The notes below the pieces were generated by a model that made no database searches, was not told the origin of the DNA, and saw only the letters and a list, made by a program, of their open reading frames with translations. A stretch of DNA of 64,000 bases from Acinetobacter kanungonis (lineage in GTDB: Bacteria > Pseudomonadota > Gammaproteobacteria > Pseudomonadales > Moraxellaceae). The stretch is from assembly GCF_009939195.1 (NCBI RefSeq), contig NZ_JAACKC010000002.1, forward strand, positions 248,001-312,000. Direction: 5' to 3'. Below are positions 9,956-21,941 of this stretch, one piece after another; positions within the stretch are counted from its first letter, which is position 1, and each line of letters opens with the position of its first letter. Position numbers and translations under genes: made by a program.

Positions 9956-11035
9956 ATGCAAACTTTACATGTAGAACTCGGTGAACGCCGTTACCCTATT
10001 TTCATTGGCAGTAATTTAGATCCTCAAACTTTACTTGCGCCTTATATTTTTGGGCAACAAGTGATGATTGTGACCAATACCACGATTCAACATTTGTATT
10101 TAGATCACTATGTGCAAGCAATTGAGGCTTTGGGTAAGAAAGTCGCTACTTGTATTTTGCCTGATGGTGAAAAATATAAAGATATTCAACATTTGAATCT
10201 GATCTTTGATGCTTTGCTTGAAGCGGGTTTTAACCGAGATTGTACGGTATTGGCTTTAGGTGGTGGAGTCATTGGTGATATGGCAGGGTTTGCATCTGCT
10301 TGTTTCCAACGTGGTGTGTATTTTATCCAAGTACCGACGACACTATTATCTCAAGTGGATTCCAGTGTGGGTGGTAAAACTGGCATTAATCATCCACTCG
10401 GAAAAAACATGATTGGGGCTTTTCAGCAACCGCAAGTGGTGCTGGCAGATATGTCGCAACTGAAAAGCTTGCCTGATCGTGAATTATCCGCTGGTTTAGC
10501 AGAAGTAATTAAGTATGCTTTGCTTGGAGATGAGGACTTTCTGGTCTGGCTTGAAGCAAACATGGAAGGGTTGGTTGCGCGTGATCCTGCATTATTGGCT
10601 GAAGCAGTTTATCGTTCTTGTGCGCATAAAGCGCACATTGTTGCAAATGATGAAAAAGAACAAGGTGAACGAGCGCTGTTGAATTTAGGCCATACCTTTG
10701 GTCATGCGATTGAATCCTATTTAGGTTATGGGGTGTGGTTGCATGGTGAGGCTGTAGCAACAGGCATGGTGATGGCAGCAGATTTGTCTCACCGTATGGG
10801 ATGGATTTCTGAAGCCGATCTTGAGCGTACAAAAACAATCATACAGCATGCAGGTTTGCCGATAGTATGTCCTGCGATTCCATTAGATGACTTCTTGGGT
10901 TATATGGCGCATGACAAAAAAGTGCTGAATGGTCAATTGCGACTGGTTTTGTTAAAACAGCTTGGTCAAGCCGTGATCACCAAAGAATTCGATGTAGAAT
11001 TGATGCAGCAGGCAATTGTTGCGAATCAAATATAA
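9956..11035 (+). CDS. aroB: 3-dehydroquinate synthase
   Basis: Second step of the shikimate pathway, converting DAHP to 3-dehydroquinate with NAD and a divalent metal. Seen: [43 protein letters not shown], the metal-site region HTFGHAIE and [10 protein letters not shown] start at ATG 9956 (359 residues, the usual length); the open frame reaches a TTG at 9932 overlapping the aroK stop, but the conserved protein begins [15 protein letters not shown]. The ribosome site is weak, so coupling to aroK is likely. Confidence 0.95.
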   Translation: MQTLHVELGERRYPIFIGSNLDPQTLLAPYIFGQQVMIVTNTTIQHLYLDHYVQAIEALGKKVATCILPDGEKYKDIQHLNLIFDALLEAGFNRDCTVLALGGGVIGDMAGFASACFQRGVYFIQVPTTLLSQVDSSVGGKTGINHPLGKNMIGAFQQPQVVLADMSQLKSLPDRELSAGLAEVIKYALLGDEDFLVWLEANMEGLVARDPALLAEAVYRSCAHKAHIVANDEKEQGERALLNLGHTFGHAIESYLGYGVWLHGEAVATGMVMAADLSHRMGWISEADLERTKTIIQHAGLPIVCPAIPLDDFLGYMAHDKKVLNGQLRLVLLKQLGQAVITKEFDVELMQQAIVANQI

Positions 11036-11048
11036 TAGAAGGTTACAT

Positions 11049-11921
11049 ATGACAACGCTCCGCACACATTGGCAAAATACACAGCGCTATATCTGGCTTG
11101 TGGGCGGAGTGGTGTGTCTTTTTATTGCATTGATATTTTGGGCGGGTTCGGATAGTAGCGAAGAACTGGTAGAGGTCAATAAAGCAGTTGAATCAGATGC
11201 AGAGTTACAGATTCAGCCTGCACGCGTCACAGCAACAACCAATTTAGGCACATTACAAGAAGAGGTGCGCCCGATTGCACTGACTACTAGAGTGGTGGCA
11301 ACGGGAAATCATGCGAGTGAATTTCGTGGCAGTAAGTTTATTGCAGAGCAAAAAAATAAAACGGCGATTGAGCTTTTTCATGTAACTGAAGAAGACATTA
11401 TTAAAAGTTATTTAAATAAGCAGGCGAATCGACAAAATTATTTTTATCTCCGTTTAAGCGGAGAACAACAGCAAGAACAATATGTTTTGTTTTATGGTGT
11501 GTACTCAGATGAAAATGAGGCGAAGCAGGCACTTGCACAGCTTGACCTGAAATTGCCTGCATCTGTACAGCCTCAAGTACGAGCTTTGGAAGACTACGCA
11601 GCTCAAGTGAATGATATGGGTATGGAGGAAATGCAGGGTTCGACTCAATTATACGCTGTGAAACTCAGTCCTGCGGCTCTACCTAAAATTGATGCAACTA
11701 TGCTCAATGCAAATAAGCCGAAGCCCGCGAGTGCTAATTCAAGTCAAGCCGATGTGGGTAATGCGACCACGAGTACTACGGTTACGCGCAGAGATGCGCA
11801 AGGCAATGTGATTGATGTGCAAAAATCTCAATCTCATACCGAGAATAATTCAAAATCAACCAGTCCAACGTCAAACAGCAGCACTCCAGTGCGCCAAGAA
11901 ATTGCAGATCCGTTTAATTAA
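11049..11921 (+). CDS. Membrane-anchored SPOR-like protein
   Basis: 290 residues. Seen: a short cytoplasmic N-terminus, one membrane helix at about residues 13-33 (WLVGGVVCLFIALIFW), a periplasmic part with a region resembling a SPOR repeat (FYLRLSGEQQQEQYVLFYGVYSDENEAK), then a low-complexity Ser/Thr/Asn tail. SPOR domains bind denuded septal glycan. The same unnamed gene sits after aroB in other Acinetobacter and resembles DamX by position. Start 11049 has AGAAGG at 11037-11042; an in-frame TTG further upstream overlaps aroB. Function is inferred from the domain only. Confidence 0.75.
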   Translation: MTTLRTHWQNTQRYIWLVGGVVCLFIALIFWAGSDSSEELVEVNKAVESDAELQIQPARVTATTNLGTLQEEVRPIALTTRVVATGNHASEFRGSKFIAEQKNKTAIELFHVTEEDIIKSYLNKQANRQNYFYLRLSGEQQQEQYVLFYGVYSDENEAKQALAQLDLKLPASVQPQVRALEDYAAQVNDMGMEEMQGSTQLYAVKLSPAALPKIDATMLNANKPKPASANSSQADVGNATTSTTVTRRDAQGNVIDVQKSQSHTENNSKSTSPTSNSSTPVRQEIADPFN

Positions 11922-11963
11922 TCGTTCTAAAATGGCGCATACTGTGCTATACCAATGGTTAAA

Positions 11964-11980
11964 TGCGCAAAAATGGTGCA
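11964..11980 (+). promoter_or_regulatory. NtrC-like enhancer site upstream of gltB
   Basis: TGCGCAAAAATGGTGCA matches the NtrC palindrome TGCACCA-N3-TGGTGCA in the whole right half and in 5 of 7 positions of the left half. It lies about 100 bases upstream of the sigma-54 core, the usual enhancer distance. NtrC binding is inferred. Confidence 0.55.
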
Positions 11981-12066
11981 ATTAAAATAATGCTTAAAAG
12001 ATGCCAACCTAGGTCGAACACTTGATATTTCTACCTTTAAAAGAATTTAATCAGCGATCATAAAAT

Positions 12067-12082
12067 TGGCATATTTTTTGCT
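12067..12082 (+). promoter_or_regulatory. Sigma-54 promoter core upstream of gltB
   Basis: TGGCATATTTTTTGCT fits the sigma-54 consensus TGGCAYR-N4-TTGCW at every fixed position, with the required 10 bases between GG and GC. Predicted start of transcription is near 12093. Confidence 0.65.
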
Positions 12083-12361
12083 TAAATGGTGCATGATTTG
12101 AGTTGATGTCACTATTTTGGCGCGAAAAGATTCAAAGAGTGTGCGAAAACATCAAGATTGCCTGCTTTAAAAGAGTGCGCAAAAGTCGCAATAGTTTCTT
12201 GCACTTCGGTCATGTACAAAAGACAAATTCAGTCTATCTTTGACATGAGAGTGCAAGATCATTGCATTAAATTGATCTTAGTGTGAGAAAGTTAGACTAA
12301 GTCGCAAAGAAGTTCGATAGTCAGCGCCCGTTTCAGGGCCAAGTAGAAAGAAGGGTACGCT

Positions 12362-15300
12362 ATGCACATGCCATCGCCTAATACTGTAGCTCCCGCTCAA
12401 GGTTTATACCAACCGGATGAGTTTAAAGATAACTGTGGTTTCGGCCTTATTGCACATATGCAAGGGGACGAAAGTCATGATCTGGTCAAGACCGCTATTC
12501 ATAGCTTGAGCTGTATGACCCACCGTGGTGGTATTGCCGCCGATGGTAAGACAGGGGATGGATGTGGTTTATTGTTGGCAATGCCAAAACAGTTTTTCCG
12601 CGAAGAAGCGAAGAAACTGAGCGATATTACCCTGAGTGAAATTTTTGCGGTAGGCACCATTTTTCTGAATTTGGACCCAGCAATCGCGGCACACTCAAAA
12701 CAAATTCTGAGCAAAGAAATTGAAGAAGAAGGTCTGCGTGTTTTGGCTTGGCGTGTAGTGCCAACGAATAATGCAGCGCTGGGTGAAATTGCGATGCAAT
12801 CTTTGCCAGCCTTTGAACAGATTATTGTGAACTGCCCTATGGGAGTTACTGAGGTTGAATTTAACCGTAAGTTATTCTTGGCACGTCGTCGTGCAGAGCA
12901 GCAACTTAGCAATGATCCGTCATTCTATGTCACAACACTGTGCTCAACTGTCATCAGCTATAAAGGTTTGATGATGCCTGCTGCGATTGCAGACTTCTAT
13001 ACAGACCTTGCAGATGAACGTTTGGCATCACATATTGTGGTGTTCCATCAACGCTTCTCAACCAATACTTTGCCGCGTTGGCCATTGGCTCAACCATTCC
13101 GTTACCTTGCACACAATGGTGAGATCAACACAATTACTGCAAACCGTAACTGGGCAATGGCACGTACGCCAAAATTTGCAAACCCATTATTACCAGGCTT
13201 AACTGAGCTTAAGCCAATCGTAAACCGTACTGGCTCTGACTCTTCAAGCTTGGATAACATGCTTGAGATTCTTGTTGGTGGCGGTATGGATCTGTTCCGT
13301 GCACTGCGTATGCTTGTACCACCAGCGTGGCAAAACGTTGAAACTTTAGATGCAGACTTACGTGCATTCTATGAGTTTAACTCGAAGCACATGGAAGCGT
13401 GGGATGGTCCTGCAGGTCTGGTGATTCAGGATGGTCGTCATGCAATCTGTATGTTAGACCGTAATGGTTTACGTCCAGCGCGTTGGGTGATCACCAAAAA
13501 TGGTTACATCACTTTAGCGTCTGAAATTGGTGTGTGGGATTATCAACCTGAAGATGTGATTTCTAAAGGTCGTGTTGGTCCTGGTCAGATTTTGGTGGTA
13601 GATACTTTCACAGGTAAATTGCTAGACACCAAAGATGTCAGCAACCATTTGAAGAAAATGCGTCCATATCGTGAATGGTTGCGTGAAAATTCAATTCGCC
13701 TGCAAGGCAGCCCAGAACTAGAAGAGTATTTGTGCGAGCAAGGCTTAAAAGGTGATGACCTGAAAGCAGCGCAAAAAATGTTTATGGTGACCTTTGAAGA
13801 GCGTGACCAATTATTACGCCCAATCGCGGAAAGTGGTCAGGAAGCGGTAGGTTCGATGGGTGATGACACGCCGATGGCCGTGTTGTCGCGTCAAGTTCGT
13901 CATGTATCGGATTACTTCCGTCAACAGTTTGCGCAGGTAACGAATCCACCAATCGATCCATTACGTGAATCAATTGTCATGTCATTGGAAACATGCTTTG
14001 GTCGTGAGCAAAACGTATTTGAACAAGGTCCAGAACATGCAGATCGTTTAATTGTCTCAAGTCCTGTACTGTCAAACTCGAAAATGCATCAAATCCGTAC
14101 TCTAGGTCGTAAGGGTTATGAAATTGCAGATATCGATTTGAACTACGCTGAGAGTGAAGGTTTAGCGGCAGCAATCACGCGTATCTGTGAAGAATCTGCA
14201 CAAGCGATTCGTGATGGCAAAACTTTATTATTGCTTTCGGACAAAAAAATCCGTGAAGGCTATTTACCTGCCAATGCTGTGATGGCAACAGGTGCAGTCC
14301 ATCACCACTTGATTAATGTTGGTTTACGTACCGATGCCAACATTATTGTGGAAACTGGTTTTGCCCGTGATCCACATCAATTTGCGGTAATTTTAGGTTT
14401 TGGTGCAACCGCAATTTATCCATACTTGGCTTATGACGTGATCAATGACTTGATTGCAAAAGGCGAGTTATTGGGTGATCCAATTCACGCACAAGCCAAC
14501 TTCCGTAAAGGTATTGATAAAGGTTTGTTGAAAGTTCTGTCTAAGATGGGGATTTCAACCGTTGCCTCTTACCGCGGTGGTCAGCTGTTTGAAGCTGTGG
14601 GTTTATCTGAAGAAGTGGTGGGCAAGTGCTTTACGGGCGTACCTAGCCGTATTAAAGGTGCAACCTTTGTTGACCTCGAAAATGATCAGAAAAAATTGGC
14701 AGATACTGCGTGGAAATCACGTAAGCCAATCGATCAAGGTGGCTTGCTGAAATTCGTATTCGATAAGGAATACCACGCATTTAACCCAGACGTGATCAAT
14801 GCTTTACATAAAGCAGTGCGTTCAGGTGATTATGCAGACTTTAAAGAATATGCTGAGTTGGTCAACCATCGTCCAATTGCAACCATCCGTGACTTATTTA
14901 AGTTAAAAACAGACAACTCAATTGCATTGGATCAAGTGGAATCAGTTGCGGCAATCTTGCCACGCTTTGACTCTGCAGGCATGTCTTTAGGTGCCTTATC
15001 GCCAGAAGCACATGAAGCGATTGCGATTGCCATGAACACTATTGGTGGTCGTTCAAACTCAGGTGAGGGCGGTGAAGATCCTGCGCGTTACGGTACGATT
15101 CGTAACTCGAAAATCAAACAGATTGCATCAGGTCGTTTTGGTGTAACACCAGCCTATTTAACTTCTGCAGAAGTATTACAGATTAAAGTCGCGCAAGGTG
15201 CAAAACCAGGTGAAGGTGGTCAGTTACCAGGTGGTAAAGTGAATGGCTTAATTGCACGTTTACGTTACTCAGTACCTGGGGTAACACTGATTTCTCCACC

Positions 15301-16843
15301 GCCACACCACGATATTTATTCGATTGAAGACTTGTCACAATTGATCTTTGACTTGAAACAAGTCAATCCAAAAGCGATGGTGTCGGTGAAACTGGTTTCT
15401 GAACCAGGTGTGGGTACAATCGCAGCGGGTGTTGCTAAAGCCTATGCCGACTTCATTACCATTTCAGGTTATGACGGTGGTACAGCAGCATCTCCACTTT
15501 CATCAATTCACCATGCGGGTTCGCCATGGGAATTGGGTCTTTCTGAAGCACATCAAGCGCTTCGTGTGAATGACTTGCGTGGTAAGGTTCGCGTACAAAC
15601 CGATGGTGGTTTAAAAACAGGTTTAGACGTAGTTAAAGCCGCAATTTTAGGTGCAGAAAGCTTTGGTTTTGGTTCAACTCCAATGATTGCTTTGGGTTGT
15701 AAATACCTTCGTATTTGTCACTTGAACAACTGTGCAACCGGTGTTGCAACGCAGCAAGATCATTTACGTCAGGAACACTACATCGGTGAACCTGAAATGT
15801 TGATCAACTTCTTCCACTTCATTGCGGAAGAAACACGTGAATGGTTAGCGACATTGGGTGTAGCTAGCCTGAAAGATTTGATTGGTCGTACCGACTTGCT
15901 TGAAGTATTACCAGGTGAAACTGAAAAGCATGCTCACCTAGATTTAAGCGCATTGCTTGAATCGCATCCTGCAGCAGAAGGTAAGGCACAATATTGCCAA
16001 GTTGAAGGTAATGCACCATTCGACAAAGGCGTGTTGGCTGAGCAGATGGTTGCTGAAATGTTGCCAGCGATTGAAGCAGGTACGGGGGGCGAATATAGCT
16101 TCACAGTCGGTAACTGTGACCGTTCAATCGGTGCACGTATTTCAGGTGAAATTGCACGTCGTTACGGCAATTTGGATATGGAAGCTCATCCTGTAGTGAT
16201 GAATCTTACCGGCACAGCGGGTCAATCTTTAGGGGTTTGGAATGCAGGTGGTTTGCACATCAAACTTGAAGGTGATGCGAACGACTATGTGGGTAAAGGC
16301 ATGGCAGGCGGTCGCGTATCGATCTTCCCACCAAAAGGTTCACCGTTCCAAACCCAAGAAACGGCGATTATTGGTAACACCTGTTTATACGGTGCGACAG
16401 GCGGTAAGTTATTTGCTGCGGGTACTGCGGGTGAGCGTTTCGCGGTGCGTAACTCAGGTGCCTTTGCTGTGATTGAAGGTGCAGGCGACCATTGCTGTGA
16501 ATACATGACTGGTGGTGTGGTGACTGTACTCGGTAAAGTGGGTCACAACTTTGGTGCAGGTATGACAGGTGGTTTTGCTTACGTACTCGACTTGGATAAT
16601 GACTTTGTCGACTACTACAACCACGAGTTAATTGAGTTGAACCGTATCTCAACAGAATCGATGGAAGAGCATAAAGAGTTCTTATTGCGTATTCTCGATG
16701 AGCATATTGCTGAGACGGGTAGTGCGTGGGCGTATAAGATCCGCAACGAGTTCGATTTTTACAGCCGTAAATTCTGGCTTGTAAAACCAAAAGCTGCTAA
16801 CTTGCTTACGCTTTTGAAAACGACCAAAGCTGATCCACAATAA
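12362..16843 (+). CDS. gltB: Glutamate synthase (NADPH) large subunit
   Basis: Alpha subunit of GOGAT, 1493 residues: hydrolyses glutamine and transfers ammonia to 2-oxoglutarate, making glutamate with GltD. Seen: a short propeptide before the amidotransferase nucleophile Cys25 ([11 protein letters not shown]), a class II glutaminase domain with [19 protein letters not shown], the central domain, an FMN-binding synthase domain ([26 protein letters not shown]), the 3Fe-4S cysteines ([12 protein letters not shown]), and the C-terminal beta-helix ([21 protein letters not shown]). GAAGGG precedes the ATG. It is followed by gltD after 69 bases. The upstream sigma-54/NtrC sites suggest nitrogen control. 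Confidence 0.98.
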   Translation: MHMPSPNTVAPAQGLYQPDEFKDNCGFGLIAHMQGDESHDLVKTAIHSLSCMTHRGGIAADGKTGDGCGLLLAMPKQFFREEAKKLSDITLSEIFAVGTIFLNLDPAIAAHSKQILSKEIEEEGLRVLAWRVVPTNNAALGEIAMQSLPAFEQIIVNCPMGVTEVEFNRKLFLARRRAEQQLSNDPSFYVTTLCSTVISYKGLMMPAAIADFYTDLADERLASHIVVFHQRFSTNTLPRWPLAQPFRYLAHNGEINTITANRNWAMARTPKFANPLLPGLTELKPIVNRTGSDSSSLDNMLEILVGGGMDLFRALRMLVPPAWQNVETLDADLRAFYEFNSKHMEAWDGPAGLVIQDGRHAICMLDRNGLRPARWVITKNGYITLASEIGVWDYQPEDVISKGRVGPGQILVVDTFTGKLLDTKDVSNHLKKMRPYREWLRENSIRLQGSPELEEYLCEQGLKGDDLKAAQKMFMVTFEERDQLLRPIAESGQEAVGSMGDDTPMAVLSRQVRHVSDYFRQQFAQVTNPPIDPLRESIVMSLETCFGREQNVFEQGPEHADRLIVSSPVLSNSKMHQIRTLGRKGYEIADIDLNYAESEGLAAAITRICEESAQAIRDGKTLLLLSDKKIREGYLPANAVMATGAVHHHLINVGLRTDANIIVETGFARDPHQFAVILGFGATAIYPYLAYDVINDLIAKGELLGDPIHAQANFRKGIDKGLLKVLSKMGISTVASYRGGQLFEAVGLSEEVVGKCFTGVPSRIKGATFVDLENDQKKLADTAWKSRKPIDQGGLLKFVFDKEYHAFNPDVINALHKAVRSGDYADFKEYAELVNHRPIATIRDLFKLKTDNSIALDQVESVAAILPRFDSAGMSLGALSPEAHEAIAIAMNTIGGRSNSGEGGEDPARYGTIRNSKIKQIASGRFGVTPAYLTSAEVLQIKVAQGAKPGEGGQLPGGKVNGLIARLRYSVPGVTLISPPPHHDIYSIEDLSQLIFDLKQVNPKAMVSVKLVSEPGVGTIAAGVAKAYADFITISGYDGGTAASPLSSIHHAGSPWELGLSEAHQALRVNDLRGKVRVQTDGGLKTGLDVVKAAILGAESFGFGSTPMIALGCKYLRICHLNNCATGVATQQDHLRQEHYIGEPEMLINFFHFIAEETREWLATLGVASLKDLIGRTDLLEVLPGETEKHAHLDLSALLESHPAAEGKAQYCQVEGNAPFDKGVLAEQMVAEMLPAIEAGTGGEYSFTVGNCDRSIGARISGEIARRYGNLDMEAHPVVMNLTGTAGQSLGVWNAGGLHIKLEGDANDYVGKGMAGGRVSIFPPKGSPFQTQETAIIGNTCLYGATGGKLFAAGTAGERFAVRNSGAFAVIEGAGDHCCEYMTGGVVTVLGKVGHNFGAGMTGGFAYVLDLDNDFVDYYNHELIELNRISTESMEEHKEFLLRILDEHIAETGSAWAYKIRNEFDFYSRKFWLVKPKAANLLTLLKTTKADPQ

Positions 16844-16867
16844 TTCCACTACTGCAGATATATAGGC

Positions 16868-18334
<1,467 letters not shown>

Positions 18335-18368
18335 TTTGACTTGATATCGTTCAAATTAAGCACATTTT

Positions 18369-18393
18369 AAAACCCACTTCGGTGGGTTTTTTT
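18369..18393 (+). terminator. Terminator after gltBD
   Basis: AAAACCCAC, a TTCG tetraloop, GTGGGTTTTTTT: a textbook intrinsic terminator. Confidence 0.93.
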
Positions 18394-18519
18394 ATGACGA
18401 TTTGACCAATAATCGGGCTGAGCCATTTGGCAAATGGACTAAGCATTTTTGCCATTTAGTGATGGCGATGACATTTGGATACTGAGACTTTGTATTTTGA
18501 CTAAAGTTGAGATGTCACC

Positions 18520-19314
18520 ATGCTGAACCCGACGACAGAAAAATCATACTTAAATCGTCCTCAAGCACACGGTATCACTGTGCGCCAGTTGCAGTTTAAT
18601 CCGAAAGCGATTCATCGCCATTATTTTGCCAATTCTCCTGTAATGTCACATTTGCTGACCGCTTTATCTTCAACATTTCCGATTGGTGAGCATTTTTTTG
18701 TGCATAGTGTGCGTAATGTACGGGATCGGGTGACTGATCAAGTTTTACAGGCGCAGATTGCAGCATTTATTGGGCAGGAAGCCATGCATTCCAAAGCACA
18801 CACGGAATTTAATCAGGCTTGGCGACGTGATGATTATCAGCTGGATCGTTTTCAGGCATGGCTGGCACGTAAAGACCATCATGTCAAAAGTTTACATCCC
18901 AAAATTCAGTTGGCCATTACCTGCGCCTTTGAGCATTTCACTGCTTTATTAGGAGGTTATATTTTGCGTCATCCTGAAGTGTTGAGTACTTTAGATGAAG
19001 ATGCTCAAAAATTGTGGGTCTGGCATGCCATAGAGGAAATTGAACATCGCGCTGTGGCTTTTGATGTGCATCAGCATATATATGGGGATGATGCTGTACG
19101 CCGCATGATAATGCGGAGTGTGACCACAGGATTTGCCAGTTTAACTTTTTATTCTGCGACACGTCTGTTTTGGCAAGACCGAAAAAGGAGTGTCCTGAAA
19201 GTAAAAGGGAATATCTTTGGCATCTATCTATTGTTAAAAATGTTGGTGCAGTTGGCACCTGAATATTGGAGTTATTATCAACGGGACTTTCATCCAGCTG
19301 CCACGCTTACATAA
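18520..19314 (+). CDS. Predicted metal-dependent hydrolase (COG3687/PF10118 type)
   Basis: 264 residues. The family is annotated as metal-dependent hydrolases but no reaction is well established. Seen: conserved acidic/His motifs GQEAMHSKAHTEFN (about residues 86-99), CAFEHFTALLGGYIL and AIEEIEHRAVAFDVH, spaced like ligands of a ferritin-like diiron or zinc site. No signal peptide. It stands alone between terminators at 18369 and 19331. Confidence 0.8.
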   Translation: MLNPTTEKSYLNRPQAHGITVRQLQFNPKAIHRHYFANSPVMSHLLTALSSTFPIGEHFFVHSVRNVRDRVTDQVLQAQIAAFIGQEAMHSKAHTEFNQAWRRDDYQLDRFQAWLARKDHHVKSLHPKIQLAITCAFEHFTALLGGYILRHPEVLSTLDEDAQKLWVWHAIEEIEHRAVAFDVHQHIYGDDAVRRMIMRSVTTGFASLTFYSATRLFWQDRKRSVLKVKGNIFGIYLLLKMLVQLAPEYWSYYQRDFHPAATLT

Positions 19315-19330
19315 GATTGAACTGGTTTGG

Positions 19331-19353
19331 GTCGGGAATTCCCCGACTTTTTT
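19331..19353 (+). terminator. Terminator after the hydrolase gene
   Basis: GTCGGG at 19331-19336 pairs with CCCGAC at 19342-19347, followed by TTTTTT. Confidence 0.88.
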
Positions 19354-19455
19354 GTGCTTAAAATAAAACAAATCAAACACAAGCAAAATAGATTCGGTCT
19401 ACAATGTAGTCATTCAGTGAAAATGACATGCTAAGAATAAAATGAGGATCGAATC

Positions 19456-20043
19456 ATGCAGTGGATGAAAAAAAGTGCGCTGATCATGTTGTTGAGTAGC
19501 AGTTTGATGCTCACGGGTTGTGGTTATAACACCATGCAAGTCAAAGACGAAGCTGTCACCGCAGCTTGGTCGGAAGTGCAAAACCAGTATCAACGTCGTG
19601 CCGATTTGGTGCCTAATTTGGTCAATGTAGTGAAGGGTTACGCCAAACACGAAGAGCAAGTCCTGACTGAAGTGACTCAGGCCAGAGCCAATGTCGCGGG
19701 TTTAAAAGTTGATAAGGAAGTCTTGGAAGATCCAGCATTGTTCCAGAAATATCAAGAAGCTCAAGGGCAGCTTACAGGTGCGTTGTCACGTTTGATAGCG
19801 GTTTCCGAAAACTATCCTGATTTAAAAGCCAATGAACAATTTCGTGATCTACAGGTTCAGCTTGAAGGCACTGAGAATCGGATTGCTGTAGCGCGAAATC
19901 GCTATATCACCACAGTACAAGATTACAATGCCTATGTGCGACAGTTCCCGCAGGTGATGACGGCAAAAGTGATTGGCATGCATACTAAACCAAACTTTAG
20001 TGCGGAACAAAGTGCGCAGACTGCCCCGAAAGTCTCCTTTTAA
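19456..20043 (+). CDS. LemA family lipoprotein
   Basis: 195 residues. Seen: a lipoprotein signal ending LMLTGC (Cys22), then the LemA core of long helices (AWSEVQNQYQRRADLVPNLV, VKGYAKHEEQVL, RNRYITTVQDYNAYVR). LemA proteins commonly sit beside TPM-domain proteins, as here, and are thought to form envelope complexes of unsettled function. GAGGAT precedes the ATG. First gene of a three-gene cluster. Confidence 0.92.
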   Translation: MQWMKKSALIMLLSSSLMLTGCGYNTMQVKDEAVTAAWSEVQNQYQRRADLVPNLVNVVKGYAKHEEQVLTEVTQARANVAGLKVDKEVLEDPALFQKYQEAQGQLTGALSRLIAVSENYPDLKANEQFRDLQVQLEGTENRIAVARNRYITTVQDYNAYVRQFPQVMTAKVIGMHTKPNFSAEQSAQTAPKVSF

Positions 20044-20067
20044 TTCATCCTAAAGCAGAATAGTCAA

Positions 20068-21123
20068 ATGACTTGTTTGAAAGACGGAATGCAGCGAGCA
20101 GTTTTATGGCTGCTGAGTGGTTTCCTGTCTTTGATTTTATGTTCATTCAGTTGGGCAGAGACTAATCAAACAGAAAGTCATACTGAAGATGCCGTTGTGA
20201 TTGGTAAGATTCTGCAACAAGCTAAAGAAGGGGCTGTGTCTACAGAGATTCAACAACAGGCATCCTCTTCGGTACAAGTTGCGAATGATTTGGCTGATGG
20301 GCAAATGCGTAGCTTACCCAGTTTGAATGCACCTGTGATTGATCAAACCAATATTCTTTCAGTACAAGATAAGCAGTCACTCAGCGATCAGATTCTCAAG
20401 TTGCATCAGCAAGGCAAAGCTCAAATTGGTGTAATTATTGTACCGACTACAGGACAGGAAGCGATTTTTGATTATGCGATGCGGGTTGCAGAGCAATGGC
20501 AGTTGGGCACGGCAAAACGGGATAATGGTTTGCTCATGGTCATCGCGATTAATGATCGTAAAATTCAGATCTTGACGGGCTACGGATTGGAAGGGGTTTT
20601 GCCAGATATTGTGGTGGGACAGATCATTCGTAATCAGATCACGCCATATTTTAAACAAGCTGAATATGCACAAGGGATTCAAGCTGGGCTGAGTGAAATC
20701 GAGCGAATCTTAAATTTAGACCCTGAAATTGCCCAGCAAGCCGCACAACAATTAAAAGAACAACAAGCACAAGCATTACATGAACAGCAAGCACGTTCTC
20801 AACTTTGGACCTATGCCTTAATGATTGTTGTGGTTGGTACTTTTGCTTCCATGATGATTGGCAATCGTCTCAGTGCAGCGACTGCGGGAGTAGCAGGTGT
20901 GGTGGCGGGTTTGGTTAGTGGAGTTGGTTTGCTCACCAGCTTATTGGTTGGCTTTGGAATTTTCTTGCTGCTTGTTACATCATTTGCGCAATTGATTTTA
21001 CAGATCATTGCTTCTGGTGGCGGCGGTTCGGGGCGCGGTTCTGGCGGTGGTTTTGGTGGCGGAGGTGGCTACCGAGGCGGTGGTGGCGGTTTTGGTGGGG
21101 GAGGTGCTTCAGGCTCATGGTAA
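20068..21123 (+). CDS. TPM-domain membrane protein with Gly-rich tail (YgcG family)
   Basis: 351 residues. Seen: an N-terminal signal sequence, a TPM/YgcG domain (VIDQTNILSVQDKQSLSDQI; GVIIVPTTGQEAIFDYAMRV; DNGLLMVIAINDRKIQILTGYGLEGVLPD), then two hydrophobic segments at about residues 245-315 and a C-terminal tail made almost only of Gly with Ser, Arg, Phe and Tyr. The domain probably faces the periplasm. TPM domains are linked to photosystem repair in plants and to membrane stress roles in bacteria; exact function unknown. Follows lemA by 24 bases and overlaps the next gene by 7. Confidence 0.88.
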   Translation: MTCLKDGMQRAVLWLLSGFLSLILCSFSWAETNQTESHTEDAVVIGKILQQAKEGAVSTEIQQQASSSVQVANDLADGQMRSLPSLNAPVIDQTNILSVQDKQSLSDQILKLHQQGKAQIGVIIVPTTGQEAIFDYAMRVAEQWQLGTAKRDNGLLMVIAINDRKIQILTGYGLEGVLPDIVVGQIIRNQITPYFKQAEYAQGIQAGLSEIERILNLDPEIAQQAAQQLKEQQAQALHEQQARSQLWTYALMIVVVGTFASMMIGNRLSAATAGVAGVVAGLVSGVGLLTSLLVGFGIFLLLVTSFAQLILQIIASGGGGSGRGSGGGFGGGGGYRGGGGGFGGGGASGSW

Positions 21124-21677
21124 CAGTAACAGATTCAACGCAAATAGTCACAACACCGAATGTGCAAGAACATGCCCAACCGAGTTTTAAACGATGGCTT
21201 AAGCATAGTTTTTATTTTCAACATACTCGACGTTATTTCAAACCTGCTGATCTACAGAGAATAGCAGCTGCTGTAAAGCAGGCAGAATGTGGTCATGTCG
21301 GTGAAATTCAGGTGGTGATTGAAGGGCATTTACCCTGTTTGCAAGCGTATAAACAGAATACACGGAAACGTGCCGAGCAGTTATTTGCTGAACTGGGTGT
21401 TTGGGATACGGAATATAATAGTGGTGTGTTGTTGTACTTAAATTTATGCGAACGGCAGGTAGAACTCATATTTGACCGAGGATTGCAGCAAGTCGCTCAG
21501 CAAGAAGTTTGGAATTTAATTTGCCAAGATATGGTGCAGCAATTTGGTCAAAAAAATTATTGTGAAGCCGTCATTCAAGCGATCCAAAAAGTAGGGAATA
21601 TCCTTCAACAATATGATGAAGTTAACGAGAGAGTAAATGTAAATGAGCGTCCTGATGCACCTATCATAATAAATTAA
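21117..21677 (+). CDS. Second, soluble-type TPM-domain protein
   Basis: 186 residues starting within the last codons of the preceding gene (7-base overlap), so probably translationally coupled. It carries a TPM-like domain (HVGEIQVVIEGHLP; AEQLFAELGVWDTEYNSGVLLYLNL; VELIFDRGLQQVAQQEVWNLI). No signal peptide or clear membrane segment, unlike its neighbour. A basic/aromatic stretch (KRWLKHSFYFQHTRRYF) precedes the domain. Probably works with the LemA/TPM pair; reaction unknown. Confidence 0.82.
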   Translation: MVTVTDSTQIVTTPNVQEHAQPSFKRWLKHSFYFQHTRRYFKPADLQRIAAAVKQAECGHVGEIQVVIEGHLPCLQAYKQNTRKRAEQLFAELGVWDTEYNSGVLLYLNLCERQVELIFDRGLQQVAQQEVWNLICQDMVQQFGQKNYCEAVIQAIQKVGNILQQYDEVNERVNVNERPDAPIIIN

Positions 21678-21733
21678 GAGTGCGAACTAAGGCACGGACT
21701 CAAAAATTACTTAGTTTTAAACTGACAAAAATT

Positions 21734-21756
21734 GACACTTATGTATCACTTGTGTC
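21734..21756 (+). promoter_or_regulatory. Inverted GACAC/GTGTC half-sites upstream of pilin 1 (possible PilR sites)
   Basis: GACAC at 21734-21738 and GTGTC at 21752-21756, about 100 bases upstream of the sigma-54 core. PilR of Pseudomonas recognises TGTC-type repeats, so an enhancer role is plausible but inferred. Confidence 0.35.
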
Positions 21757-21843
21757 TTTTGTTGAAAGATTTTTGAATAAAATAAATTGAAAAAAAGATG
21801 GCTAAGGTGCTGTTTTTTTGTTGAATTTAACTATAATAAATCT

Positions 21844-21859
21844 TGGCACATTCCGTGCT
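21844..21859 (+). promoter_or_regulatory. Sigma-54 promoter core for pilin 1
   Basis: TGGCACATTCCGTGCT matches TGGCAYR-N4-TTGCW except one T in the -12 element, with correct spacing. Predicted start of transcription near 21870 gives a leader of about 70 bases before the pilin ATG. Confidence 0.65.
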
Positions 21860-21941
21860 AATTATAAACAAAGCATACAAAAGCGCTTCTTGCTTTACAA
21901 AGCTTAAAAAAAACGAAACAAAAACATTTGTGGAGAATGTT

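Larger units (their letters stand above)
11922..12361 (+). other. Long intergenic leader upstream of gltB
   Basis: 440 bases without a credible gene. It holds an NtrC-like palindrome (11964-11980), a perfect sigma-54 core (12067-12082), an imperfect repeat (AAAGAGTGTGCGAAAA near 12132 and AAAAGAGTGCGCAAAA near 12168), and TTGACA at 12240-12245 as a possible sigma-70 -35 with a poor -10. A transcript from the sigma-54 site would have a leader of about 270 bases. Confidence 0.6.

Noticed and set aside
12240..12268. TTGACA with a downstream -10 as the main gltB promoter
   Set aside because: The 17-base-spaced hexamer TGCATT is a poor -10; kept only as a possibility beside the sigma-54 site.
16368..16790. 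Long antisense open frame inside gltB (140 codons, minus strand)
   Set aside because: It lies wholly inside a well-conserved gene, has no family features and no ribosome site; it is a codon-bias shadow.
21018..21120. Gly-codon repeat as satellite or CRISPR-like DNA
   Set aside because: It is in frame and encodes the Gly-rich tail common in TPM-domain proteins.
21843..21941. Upstream in-frame extension of pilin 1
   Set aside because: It would begin on the sigma-54 promoter and precede the prepilin leader; ATG 21942 has a good ribosome site.
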